NCBI GenBank assembly: GCA_030696305.1
Contig: JAUYSP010000040.1
Location: 1 to 64,000, forward strand
Direction of reading: 5' to 3'
Length of the DNA stretch: 64,000 nt
DNA from: Legionellaceae bacterium
GTDB lineage: Bacteria; Pseudomonadota; Gammaproteobacteria; Legionellales; Legionellaceae
Shown here: positions 1 through 6,762 of the stretch, piece after piece
How positions within the stretch are numbered: the first letter of the stretch is position 1
Layout: the number at the start of each line of letters is the position of its first letter
Notes under the pieces: generated by a model
What the model was told of the DNA's origin: nothing
What the model saw: the letters and a program-made list of their open reading frames with translations, nothing else
Database searches by the model: none
Program-made: the position numbers and the translations under genes

Positions 1-172
1 AAGTAGTGTTAATCTCAGGATAAGCTTTAAGAATCTTTTGTAGCGATGACTCTCGTATAGCGAATCCAGCATTATTTACAAACCCATTCGAAAGCCCTGC
101 CTTGCTCTCGAAGGCTTTTACCTCTATTCCTAGGTGCTCTATATACGCTTTTAATCGGTTTTTAATTGACAT
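1..172 (-). CDS. Prophage repressor, XRE/CI-like HTH (partial, runs off the left edge)
   Basis: The minus strand from 172 encodes the first 57 residues of a Cro/CI-type protein, starting MSIKNRLKAYIEHLG. The pattern KAFESKAGLSNGFVNN matches the helix-turn-helix of Bacteroidota XRE/S24 phage repressors, followed by SSLQKILKAYPEINT, the usual end of that domain. The C-terminal part lies outside the window. It is read away from the early operon that starts at 325, and the 152-bp gap between them carries palindromes. This is the normal arrangement for a lysogeny repressor controlling both directions. The HTH family is confident; presence of an S24 peptidase half is only presumed. Confidence 0.75.
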   Translation of the reverse strand, partial: MSIKNRLKAYIEHLGIEVKAFESKAGLSNGFVNNAGFAIRESSLQKILKAYPEINTT

Positions 173-238
173 TAGAAAATTATTCTAATTGATAATCAGC
201 TTATTACGCTTTAATTTCTAATACTCTATTGATAATAG
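172..238. promoter_or_regulatory. Candidate repressor operators (inverted and direct repeats)
   Basis: Two perfect inverted repeats are visible. TTAGAA and TTCTAA at 172-177 and 183-188 overlap the repressor start codon. CTATT and AATAG at 226-230 and 234-238 overlap the -33 region of the rightward promoter. The 9-mer ATTGATAAT occurs at 188-196 and 228-236, 40 bp apart. Their position between two divergent genes suggests operator sites. Which protein binds them is inference. Confidence 0.5.
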
Positions 239-259
239 AAAATATCTCTATTACATTTG
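229..259 (+). promoter_or_regulatory. Rightward early promoter, Bacteroidota sigma type
   Basis: TTG at 229-231 and TACATTTG at 252-259 match the Bacteroidota -33 (TTTG/TTG) and -7 (TAnnTTTG) elements with a 20-nt spacer. It points into the early operon beginning at 325 and would start transcription near 265, inside the palindrome at 257-274. Confidence 0.65.
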
Positions 260-274
260 TATTGCGCAATACAA
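257..274. promoter_or_regulatory. Perfect 18-bp operator palindrome over the early start site
   Basis: TTGTATTGCGCAATACAA is a perfect palindrome. It overlaps the end of the -7 element and the expected transcription start, so a bound dimer would block RNA polymerase. This is the best candidate for the main operator of the repressor encoded to the left. Confidence 0.6.
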
Positions 275-324
275 CAAAGATATACTAAAGCGCAAGAAAA
301 CGGCAATAACTAATTATAACCAAA

Positions 325-819
325 ATGCACATCATTCATAAAAATATGATCCCGGGCGCAACAAATAAGGCGGTTGAGTTCTATGCAGTGAGCGAAACAG
401 AGGTTGAGGCGGTTCACAATAAGCAGTTTCTGAAATTTAATGAGCTCCCTCACTTTGCTTACGAGGTGATCAAAATACAATTGAATAATGCAAATGCGAC
501 CATGTGCGAAATGCGTGCCTACGCACTTCGTGTATGGGGAGGATTGGATCGTGAACCAGATATCGATGAAAATGGCAATCCAGGGAAACCTGAGTATGTA
601 CCTGGACTATCGAATCCAATATTTGATTCAGGTAAAGAGATATCACCTGGCAGGTTGCGGGTACTTCAGCTCATCCATTTAAGTAATGATGAGATCGCTA
701 ATATTCTATTTCTATCACCCCACACCGTTGCCCGCCATTGCCAGGATCTTTTCGATGATTCTGGGATCAACAGTAGGACTGAGCTTGGATTTTGGGCAAA
801 AAACAAAGGAATTATATGA
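325..819 (+). CDS. LuxR/GerE-type HTH regulator, first early gene
   Basis: 164 aa. Residues 105-164 form a LuxR/GerE helix-turn-helix: ISPGRLRVLQLIHLSNDEIA, then LFLSPHTVARHCQDLF and SRTELGFWA. This matches the family pattern of a start helix, NKEIA-like turn, SPHTVxxH recognition helix and RTEL ending. The N-terminal 100 residues match no receiver or autoinducer domain that I recognise. It is the first gene after the early promoter, so it may switch early to later phage transcription. Domain call is confident; role is inference. Confidence 0.7.
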   Translation: MHIIHKNMIPGATNKAVEFYAVSETEVEAVHNKQFLKFNELPHFAYEVIKIQLNNANATMCEMRAYALRVWGGLDREPDIDENGNPGKPEYVPGLSNPIFDSGKEISPGRLRVLQLIHLSNDEIANILFLSPHTVARHCQDLFDDSGINSRTELGFWAKNKGII

Positions 820-1037
820 TTAACGAAAAGCTAATTGCACCTCCAGTAGTACGGTTTTCATGGACAAATGTACTGGCCGAAATGGGTGTTGAAGAAGACC
901 TGGAGGTGTCCATAGAATATGATCGTACGATCTCCCAGCGGATCTCAAGAGAAATCAAGTTGAAATACCCAGACAGGACTTACAGAACTGACCGCAAATC
1001 TAAACCTGGAAAATTAGTAATAAGGAGGACAAAATAA
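816..1037 (+). CDS. Small basic protein, unknown
   Basis: The ATG at 816 overlaps the TGA of the preceding gene (ATGA), which favours this start (73 aa, MINEKLIAPP) over an upstream in-frame ATG at 792 that would overlap by 28 bp. The second half is rich in Arg and Lys (ISREIKLKYPDRTYRTDRK), which suggests nucleic-acid contact, but I recognise no family. It is tightly coupled to both neighbours. Confidence 0.5.
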   Translation: MINEKLIAPPVVRFSWTNVLAEMGVEEDLEVSIEYDRTISQRISREIKLKYPDRTYRTDRKSKPGKLVIRRTK

Positions 1038-1180
1038 TGAGACACGACATTGAATCGAAACATCCAAGGACCGGCAGGAGTGAGGATGAAGCAATTAGAC
1101 CAATGCTTAGACTTATGGTAATCACTGCCCTATTGCTGGCTATGGCAATATACCTGACGATAGGAGGGCACTTAAAATGA
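1037..1180 (+). CDS. 47-aa single-pass membrane protein
   Basis: Start and stop both overlap neighbours: TAATG with the gene before and ATGA with the gene after, which supports translation. Residues 1-22 are charged and the rest is one hydrophobic helix (MLRLMVITALLLAMAIY). Function is unknown; small early phage membrane proteins can act in superinfection exclusion, but nothing here shows that. Confidence 0.5.
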   Translation: MRHDIESKHPRTGRSEDEAIRPMLRLMVITALLLAMAIYLTIGGHLK

Positions 1181-1464
1181 ATGGTGTAAGCATTGTTGAA
1201 ACTAGCCTTCTCGAAGATTTAATCAATAAGGTCGAAAGATTGGACGGGTATGTCAGAACCGTTGAGAAGGAGCGCAATGAATTAAAAAAACCGCTTATGT
1301 CGGTAAAAGAGGTTTGCGAGTATCTGGGGAAAGGTTCAACGTGGTTAGACATACACAAGGCTGAGATCGGATTCACGAAAGCCGGAGGAGAGATCCGGTT
1401 CAAACGAAAAGATGTTGAAGCCTATCTGGAAGCCGGATACTATAAAAAGCAAAAAATCCGGTAG
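1177..1464 (+). CDS. Excisionase-type (HTH_17/MerR-like) DNA-binding protein
   Basis: 95 aa. Residues 1-38 look helical (ETSLLEDLINKVERLDGYV). Residues 39-87 match the helix-turn-helix of DNA-binding excisionases: LMSVKEVCEYLGKGSTWL, an aromatic turn, then GGEIRFKRKDVEAYLE. In this family the RFKRxDVExYL ending is diagnostic. It starts by ATGA overlap. It could be an excisionase working with the integrase at 51-52.5 kb or a transcription factor. Confidence 0.65.
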   Translation: MNGVSIVETSLLEDLINKVERLDGYVRTVEKERNELKKPLMSVKEVCEYLGKGSTWLDIHKAEIGFTKAGGEIRFKRKDVEAYLEAGYYKKQKIR

Positions 1465-1532
1465 GTACCACCCTACCGGACAACCACCCCGGACTAACCG
1501 GAATAATTTTAAAGCATCGCAAATATAACCTT

Positions 1533-1670
1533 ATGCAAGCAGATATCAAATATTTAATAGAAATGGCCGAAGAGAGTTTAGCTCTAGTAAAAGAGATCAG
1601 AAACGAGCTGTCAGAGGTCAAAAAGGAGCTATCAGACATTAAAGAACAATTAGAAACCAACCCGGAATAA
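1533..1670 (+). CDS. 45-aa coiled-coil protein
   Basis: Starts MQADIKYLIEMAEESL and continues as an amphipathic helix of Glu/Lys/Leu heptads to EQLETNPE. A TTTAAAGCA leader (1508-1516) shared with several other genes of this phage lies upstream. Function unknown. Confidence 0.4.
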   Translation: MQADIKYLIEMAEESLALVKEIRNELSEVKKELSDIKEQLETNPE

Positions 1671-1696
1671 ACCGGAATAATTTAAAGCAAATATAT

Positions 1697-2461
1697 ATGA
1701 GTACAGGACGTATCGCCACACGAAAAGAAGCCATGGGCGGATCTACCCTTTCAGAGATTGGGAAGATTAAAATTGGAATTAAAGCTACTTCCGCCAAGGG
1801 TAAAGAGTACCCGAAAGCGATTGACTACTTCAGGCCGACCGGCCAGTTTGCAAATGCATTCATTAAGAAATTTGGCGATCAGCCGAAAGAGCTGAAAGTT
1901 GTGTTTCTCAGTGATGATGTAAGTGAAGTATGCAACCAACGATATGAATGTTGGGAAGGCGGTAAACGATGGGGCTGGGGTGATGGTGAGACATTCACTA
2001 TCTGGGATAAGGTAAAGGGATTGTACGTTGATGGCGTGGTTAAAGGAGATCCTCGAATCAGAGCCGTTGGTAAATGGGATGAAATGCTTACTATTCGTTT
2101 CGTACTGCTTGAACTTCCCGGCATTATGGGTACCTGGAGCTTTCAGACAAAAGCGAAGGCTGTCACCATTCCTTCCATCGTCAAAGCATTTGATTTTGTT
2201 AAAGAGAAAGCCGGCACCATTATCGGCTTCCCCTTCTCACTCACTGTTGAAATGGCAAAAGGTTACAACCCAGGTGATCCTAAAGCCTATCCCGTTGTTT
2301 CACTGGTGCCCAACTTCACGGAAGACACCATAGAAATGGTGCAGAATTACATCCAGGCTGGAGGCAGCATTAACAGACTCACTTCTCGCATGATTGCGAA
2401 TAATCAACTGGATCCAAAAGTATTGGAGATCGGAACAGGGGAGGGGGTGAACAATGGATAA
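1697..2461 (+). CDS. Gp3-like recombination directionality factor
   Basis: 254 aa. The layout resembles the Gp3-like recombination directionality factors found in many phages: KIKIGIKATSAKGKEYPKAI, then DYFRPTGQFANAF, a V-F-L-S-D-D strand, an ERYE-like CNQRYECWEGG, GDGETFTIWD, and LTIRFVLLELPGIMGTWSF. In serine-integrase phages this family flips integration to excision; in tyrosine-integrase phages its job is less clear. It precedes the recombination genes. Family assignment is by pattern and moderately sure. Confidence 0.55.
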   Translation: MSTGRIATRKEAMGGSTLSEIGKIKIGIKATSAKGKEYPKAIDYFRPTGQFANAFIKKFGDQPKELKVVFLSDDVSEVCNQRYECWEGGKRWGWGDGETFTIWDKVKGLYVDGVVKGDPRIRAVGKWDEMLTIRFVLLELPGIMGTWSFQTKAKAVTIPSIVKAFDFVKEKAGTIIGFPFSLTVEMAKGYNPGDPKAYPVVSLVPNFTEDTIEMVQNYIQAGGSINRLTSRMIANNQLDPKVLEIGTGEGVNNG

Positions 2462-2786
2462 GTTTCAAGGTACACCTGGGCCATGGAGGTTCTACTTTGA
2501 TCCGATGCCGCATCCGTTTGAGAATGGGCAATGGCGTATCAAGGCCGCACACGGCGTAGAATTTCCGATTGCAACAATGGCAGAAAGCATTGGAGGTAAT
2601 AAAGACGCAAACGGGAACAATCCGACCATTAAAGCTAATATCGTTTTAGCAACAGCGGCACCTGACCTGCTTAGTGCCCTGGAGGACCTTCTTGCCGGAA
2701 TCGAAAAATGGCAGCCAGATCTAATTAAACCAGAACAAGCAAAAGCTAGGATAGCAATCGCTAAAGCATTAGGAAAGGAAATATAA
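2454..2786 (+). CDS. Phage protein with TPGPW ... APDLLSAL pattern
   Basis: 110 aa, overlapping the previous gene by 8 bp. The opening GTPGPWRFYFD and the late segment ANIVLATAAPDLLSALEDLL are the hallmark of a widespread small phage family of unknown function (TPGPW at the start, ANAxLIAAAPxLLxAL near the end). No catalytic residues are evident. Confidence 0.55.
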   Translation: MDKFQGTPGPWRFYFDPMPHPFENGQWRIKAAHGVEFPIATMAESIGGNKDANGNNPTIKANIVLATAAPDLLSALEDLLAGIEKWQPDLIKPEQAKARIAIAKALGKEI

Positions 2787-2788
2787 TC

Positions 2789-3901
2789 ATGACACACGAA
2801 ATTATAACAACAGATTGGTTTGATGCAGCAGCTCTGCGTTTGCCAAATTATAAAGTTGGCCGGGTGAACTTCGCAAAAGGCCGATCATATATCAAAATTG
2901 AAGAAGACGGTATAATCGCTAAACCATTCCGTCTGTATACCAGCCTGACAACAGCGATCGCTCAGTCTATGCCGATGCCTCAGGCGCTAGAAGACTGGAA
3001 ATTCCAGCACGGTAAAAAGGAAGCAGATCGTTTGACCAATTTGCAGGCCCATTATGGAACCATGCTGCACCTGGAGATCGGAAGATTCCTCAGGGAGCGG
3101 ATTTATGATCTGGACTCAACTGATACTGCCGTTGAGACATACACATCTGCAGAGAATTTTTGGGAAAAGGAATGCGATAACTGGCCGACTATTCTGAAAG
3201 AAGATATGCTTGCCTTTATGCAATTCTTCTTCGATTATAAGGTTGAACCACTAGGAATTGAATTCGTTCTGCTTTCCGACAATTATGGGTTCGGTACCCT
3301 AATTGATTTAGTATGCCACCTGACCATCGAAGAGCCTGGGCTTGACTACCTGGACACGTATAAGTCAGGACCACGGAATGGAGAGCCACGTGAAATCAAG
3401 GTTCCCGTTAAGAAGCGTGCTATTATCAACTTTAAGTCTGGCCGAAAAGGTTTTTATGAAACCCACGGTATACAGATAGAAGCAGAGAAACAGCTCTGGG
3501 AAGAAAACTTCCCTGATCTGCCAATTGACATGGCATGCAACTGGGCGCCAGCTGACTGGAAAACAAATCCAGGCTATAAACTGAAAACCTGGGAAGATGC
3601 GGTGTCACAAGAAGAAGTGACTGCAATTATGAAACTTGCCGAAATCAGATATCGTGATCGGGCCGAAAAGCGCAAGTACATGAAAATGTCCGGAATCGTT
3701 TCAACCCTGGATTCCCTTGTTTCTGCAATTCAATACGAAGATGTCGAAGATTATTGCAATAGGAAGTTTGGCAATACCCCTGAGGTTTCCAAAGCAGACA
3801 AGGCAAAAGCAGCTCAGGCATTAAGAACTAAGGCCTCTGAATCGAAACCAATAGCAGTTGTAGTTCCCAAGCCGATGACTTCTTTACCACTTCCTATTTA
3901 A
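2789..3901 (+). CDS. PD-(D/E)XK exonuclease-like protein
   Basis: 370 aa. A nuclease core is visible: GTMLHLEIGRFLRE near residue 90, GFGTLIDLVCH near 166-176 with the conserved Asp, and AIINFKSGRKGF near 211 where the family usually has hhDxK. This is followed by GIQIEAEKQLW (the Q-x-x-x-Y-like helix). The metal-binding Asp of the DxK motif reads Asn here (NFK), so activity is uncertain unless another acid substitutes. The gene sits with an SSB and a helicase in the recombination block, so a double-strand exonuclease role is the natural guess. Confidence 0.55.
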   Translation: MTHEIITTDWFDAAALRLPNYKVGRVNFAKGRSYIKIEEDGIIAKPFRLYTSLTTAIAQSMPMPQALEDWKFQHGKKEADRLTNLQAHYGTMLHLEIGRFLRERIYDLDSTDTAVETYTSAENFWEKECDNWPTILKEDMLAFMQFFFDYKVEPLGIEFVLLSDNYGFGTLIDLVCHLTIEEPGLDYLDTYKSGPRNGEPREIKVPVKKRAIINFKSGRKGFYETHGIQIEAEKQLWEENFPDLPIDMACNWAPADWKTNPGYKLKTWEDAVSQEEVTAIMKLAEIRYRDRAEKRKYMKMSGIVSTLDSLVSAIQYEDVEDYCNRKFGNTPEVSKADKAKAAQALRTKASESKPIAVVVPKPMTSLPLPI

Positions 3902-3944
3902 ACAGTCCCTATTTAATTTTTAATCACCTAATAATATTAAAGCA

Positions 3945-5123
3945 ATGAGTACAGCACTATCAATTATCACCCCTAAAGATCTGGTCACCGCCAATGAGAT
4001 CCTACAGGCTAACACGGGTTATGTCACTAAGTACATAGTTACATTCGACAAATTACTAATCGAGGCAAAAGCCGCCGGAGAAAAGCTTCCTCCTGAACTG
4101 GACGGCCGGATTAATAACTTCCTGGTTTCTTTGAAAACGGCTCTTAAGAAAATGGAGGAAGATCGCAAGCCATTCACTCAGAAAGCCCAGGAATTTGTAA
4201 AACTATTTACTAATGAGGAGAATATCCTTAAAAATGATCTGGCACCAGTAATGCAAACTATTCGGGACAAATCGGTGGCCATCTACGCAAAGGAGGACAA
4301 TGAGCTGCGCGAGAAGGAACAGTTAAAACTCAAGCAGGATCAGGAGCGAATCAATCTTTTCGCAGATGCGGAAGAGCAGATCCGTAACGCTTATGCCGAT
4401 CTGTTACACAAGGACAAAAACGAGCTAATGGAAGCTTTTGAGGGTACAGATGCGGATAATATTGATAAAGTTGAATTATTTCTTGCAGAAGTAAAAGGCA
4501 CTTTCGATGTTGACAGATGGAGAACAATTCTCCCAATAATATCTTCTTCAATCCTGAGCATAGAGGATTGTGCTAAGATTGCTACTCAGGCAAAAGCAGG
4601 GAAGCTCGAGAAGGTTCAACCGCATTATACTGCCGAGATCACTAATTATGCTAAGTATCTGCATTCCATGATCCCGGCTCGTCGGCAAGAAATCGCCGCA
4701 GGCAAAGCAAATGAAACACCTGAGAAGTTAAAAGAGCAGCAGCGCCAAATTGATGCGGCACAGCAGGCGGCCATTGATGAGAAAGTAGAGCAGGATAAAA
4801 TGGAGCAGTTACGAAAAGCAGAGTTGGAAGGAAAGATCGCCCAGGCTAACCGGGCACTTGATAAACCAAAAGCAATTGAAAGCTATAATATCGTGATCAA
4901 TTCCCGGGCCGGTTGGATCGACATATTCAAATTCTATTACACTCACAGCCCGGAGCAAGATCTTGGAAAGATCAAGATGGATCAAATGAAGGCATTCTGT
5001 GAAAAGTATGCTAAGTCAAACGAAACCTTCATCACTTCTGAGCACATTACATACGAACCAAAATACAAAGCTGTTGCAGTCAAAGCTTCAGCAGCAATAA
5101 AACCGGATCAGGTAGCAGCCTGA
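3945..5123 (+). CDS. Coiled-coil phage protein of the recombination block
   Basis: 392 aa, preceded directly by an ATTAAAGCA leader. It has long charged helices: residues 55-130 are Lys/Glu rich and 260-310 hold QQRQIDAAQQAAIDEKVEQD. A C-terminal globular part contains INSRAGWIDIFKFYY. Position after an exonuclease is where phages often keep an annealing or recombination mediator, but I see no RecT, Erf or Sak motif and leave the function open. Confidence 0.5.
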   Translation: MSTALSIITPKDLVTANEILQANTGYVTKYIVTFDKLLIEAKAAGEKLPPELDGRINNFLVSLKTALKKMEEDRKPFTQKAQEFVKLFTNEENILKNDLAPVMQTIRDKSVAIYAKEDNELREKEQLKLKQDQERINLFADAEEQIRNAYADLLHKDKNELMEAFEGTDADNIDKVELFLAEVKGTFDVDRWRTILPIISSSILSIEDCAKIATQAKAGKLEKVQPHYTAEITNYAKYLHSMIPARRQEIAAGKANETPEKLKEQQRQIDAAQQAAIDEKVEQDKMEQLRKAELEGKIAQANRALDKPKAIESYNIVINSRAGWIDIFKFYYTHSPEQDLGKIKMDQMKAFCEKYAKSNETFITSEHITYEPKYKAVAVKASAAIKPDQVAA

Positions 5124-5126
5124 GAG

Positions 5127-5290
5127 ACACCCTCCGGCATGAGGGTGTGAAGACAAAGCAGGCCAGTGGGAATGGGGCCTGATCCGGCATTCTGGGCAAT
5201 CATACATTTTCACAAAACAACGGCGGAGAGCCAAGGCTTAAACGGTGGTTGCTAATCATTTAACCCTATGCTTTGTGAGTGCTGACAGAT
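5127..5290 (+). ncRNA. Structured RNA leader upstream of the phage tRNA
   Basis: A non-coding stretch between the gene ending at 5123 and the tRNA at 5308. ACACCCTC (5127-5134) pairs with GAGGGTGT (5141-5148) around the loop CGGCAT. ACAAAGCA (5153-5160) can pair with TGCTTTGT (5269-5276), closing a multi-branch that contains CAGGCC/GGCCTG (5159-5164, 5176-5181). CCGGCAT occurs at 5134-5140 and 5184-5190 and is complementary to ATGCCGG at 5306-5312, the 5' acceptor strand of the tRNA. No U-tract follows, so it is not a simple terminator. Confidence 0.4.
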
Positions 5291-5307
5291 CGGAAAGACG
5301 ATCAAAT

Positions 5308-5378
5308 GCCGGTATCGTTCAATGGTAGGACAGCAGTTTTGTAATCTGCTTATCGGGGTTCAAATCCTCGTACCGGCT
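5308..5378 (+). tRNA. tRNA-Thr (anticodon TGT), phage-encoded
   Basis: A cloverleaf can be drawn: acceptor GCCGGTA / TACCGGC, D arm GTTC-AATGGTAG-GAC, anticodon stem GCAGT / TCTGC with loop TTTGTAA giving anticodon TGT, and T arm CGGGG-TTCAAAT-CCTCG. Position 31-39 is a T-T mismatch. CCA is not encoded. It would read ACA threonine codons and lies inside the phage early region just before thyX. Confidence 0.85.
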
Positions 5379-5397
5379 CAAACCAAAAATAAAGAAT

Positions 5398-6081
5398 ATG
5401 AATGTAAAAGTTGTATCCATTACTAAAAGCCTTATTGAGGGCAAAGAGTTATCGGCTGAAGATCTCATTGTCTATACAGCAAGGGTGAGCAACCCAACTA
5501 ACCAGATGAACACCGAGACATCGGATCGGCTGCTTAATTACCTTATAAAGAATAAACACTGGTCGCCATTCGATATGGTTGATCTAACACTTGAGATTAA
5601 AACTAGCCGGGCAATAGCGCAGCAAATCCTCCGACATTGGTCAGCAAGGTTTCAGGAGTTTTCCCAAAGGTACGCTGAAGCAGTAGAATTAGAGCCGATT
5701 CAAATTAGAAAAGCCGGTGCAACTACACGTCAAGGGAGTGCTGAAGAATTCGATCCGAAGATTGAGGTTGATATGGGGAATGACATTATTCCAGACAAAG
5801 CTTCTGATGCAATATCTGATTATTTACAATGGGGCGAGAACTTGTATAAGGCTCTCCTGCAAGGTGGCGTTGCCAAAGAATGCGCTCGCATGATTCTGCC
5901 ACTAACCACCCAGACTACTATCTACATGAAGGGGTCTGTAAGAACCTGGATGTTCTACCTCGCTCAGAGGCTTGATCCACACGCGCAGCTCGAACATCGT
6001 GAAGTAGCGCAAGAGGCTGAGAAGATTTTCCAAATACACTTCCCTAATGTTCACAAAGCATTTTTTCAAGATGGCCAATAA
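5398..6081 (+). CDS. thyX: Flavin-dependent thymidylate synthase ThyX
   Basis: 227 aa, the usual size for ThyX. The signature segment at residues 79-92 reads RHWSARFQEFSQRY, equivalent to the family motif RHRxxSxNExSxRY. The third Arg is Trp and the motif Ser is Arg, while E87, S89, R91 and Y92 are kept. NKHWSPFDMVDLTLEI upstream fits the flavin/nucleotide fold, and KECARMILPLTTQTTIY with WMFYLAQR near the C-terminus is typical. ThyX makes dTMP from dUMP using FAD, methylene-tetrahydrofolate and NADPH. A second, ThyA-family protein is encoded at 49.0 kb. Confidence 0.85.
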   Translation: MNVKVVSITKSLIEGKELSAEDLIVYTARVSNPTNQMNTETSDRLLNYLIKNKHWSPFDMVDLTLEIKTSRAIAQQILRHWSARFQEFSQRYAEAVELEPIQIRKAGATTRQGSAEEFDPKIEVDMGNDIIPDKASDAISDYLQWGENLYKALLQGGVAKECARMILPLTTQTTIYMKGSVRTWMFYLAQRLDPHAQLEHREVAQEAEKIFQIHFPNVHKAFFQDGQ

Positions 6082-6298
6082 TAAAACTGATCAGGTAAAC
6101 CATCCTGCGCATTACACAGATGGAAAAATTGAAGTGATCGACTTCATAGAAGATAAGAATCTCGGATTCCATTTAGGAAATACTGTAAAATATGTCGCCC
6201 GGGATGGAAAGAAAGATCCGGCAAAAACTATCGAAGATCTTGAGAAAGCGCAGTGGTACCTACAAAGAAAAATCGATAGCCTTAAAGCAAATCAATAA
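6071..6298 (+). CDS. DUF3310 small phage protein
   Basis: The ATG at 6071 (MANNKTDQVNHPAHY, 75 aa) is preferred over the in-frame ATG at 6047, which would overlap thyX by 35 bp. The pattern VNHPAHYTDGKIEVIDFIED, GFHLGNTVKYVARDGKKD and EDLEKAQWYLQRKID is the DUF3310 family, found next to nucleotide metabolism genes in many phages. Its biochemical role is not known. Confidence 0.8.
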   Translation: MANNKTDQVNHPAHYTDGKIEVIDFIEDKNLGFHLGNTVKYVARDGKKDPAKTIEDLEKAQWYLQRKIDSLKANQ

Positions 6299-6332
6299 CT
6301 AACCACACCGGCTCTGGTCACCGGCTATAATT

Positions 6333-6722
6333 ATGAGTACAGTAAAAAAACTCTCAGGAAGCATCGCACTAACCAAGCTGCAACATGTGATCCTTGAGAA
6401 AAAAGGAAAATCCGGAATGATCAAAGGGATATTTATCCCGATCGAAGCGAACCTGCTTACCGAAAAAGATGGGGCAGTTTACATGTCCGTAAATGTCCGG
6501 GTCAAACAGGAGCAGGATGAATATGGCCAAAACGGCTTCATTGCCAAGACTACCGATTCTAAAATCTGGAAAGAACTCGACGAAGCAGGGAAGAAGGAGG
6601 CCGAAAAGCTCAGTCCGATTCTTGGAAATATAAAAGATTGGTCTGGGGAAGGCGGAGGTAATGATACTTCCGGAGCTGCATCAAATAAACCTGTTAACGA
6701 CGAGGACGATCTGCCATTCTAA
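6333..6722 (+). CDS. Single-stranded DNA-binding protein-like
   Basis: 129 aa with a beta-rich N-terminal domain (IALTKLQHVILEKKGKSGMI, GAVYMSVNVRVK) and a low-complexity linker. It ends in an acidic tail, NDEDDLPF. The tail closely resembles the D-D-x-[IL]-P-F tip by which SSB proteins recruit partners. The OB fold itself is too divergent to assign by eye. Position between thyX and a helicase fits a phage SSB. Confidence 0.6.
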   Translation: MSTVKKLSGSIALTKLQHVILEKKGKSGMIKGIFIPIEANLLTEKDGAVYMSVNVRVKQEQDEYGQNGFIAKTTDSKIWKELDEAGKKEAEKLSPILGNIKDWSGEGGGNDTSGAASNKPVNDEDDLPF

Positions 6723-6762
6723 AAACCACGGCGGTGTAAAAAGCCGCCTTAATTCACTTAAC

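Noticed and set aside
6661-6762. Upstream N-terminal extension of the Pif1-like helicase
   Set aside because: The frame is open from 6661, but this part overlaps the acidic tail of the SSB-like gene; the ATG at 6763 gives normal spacing.
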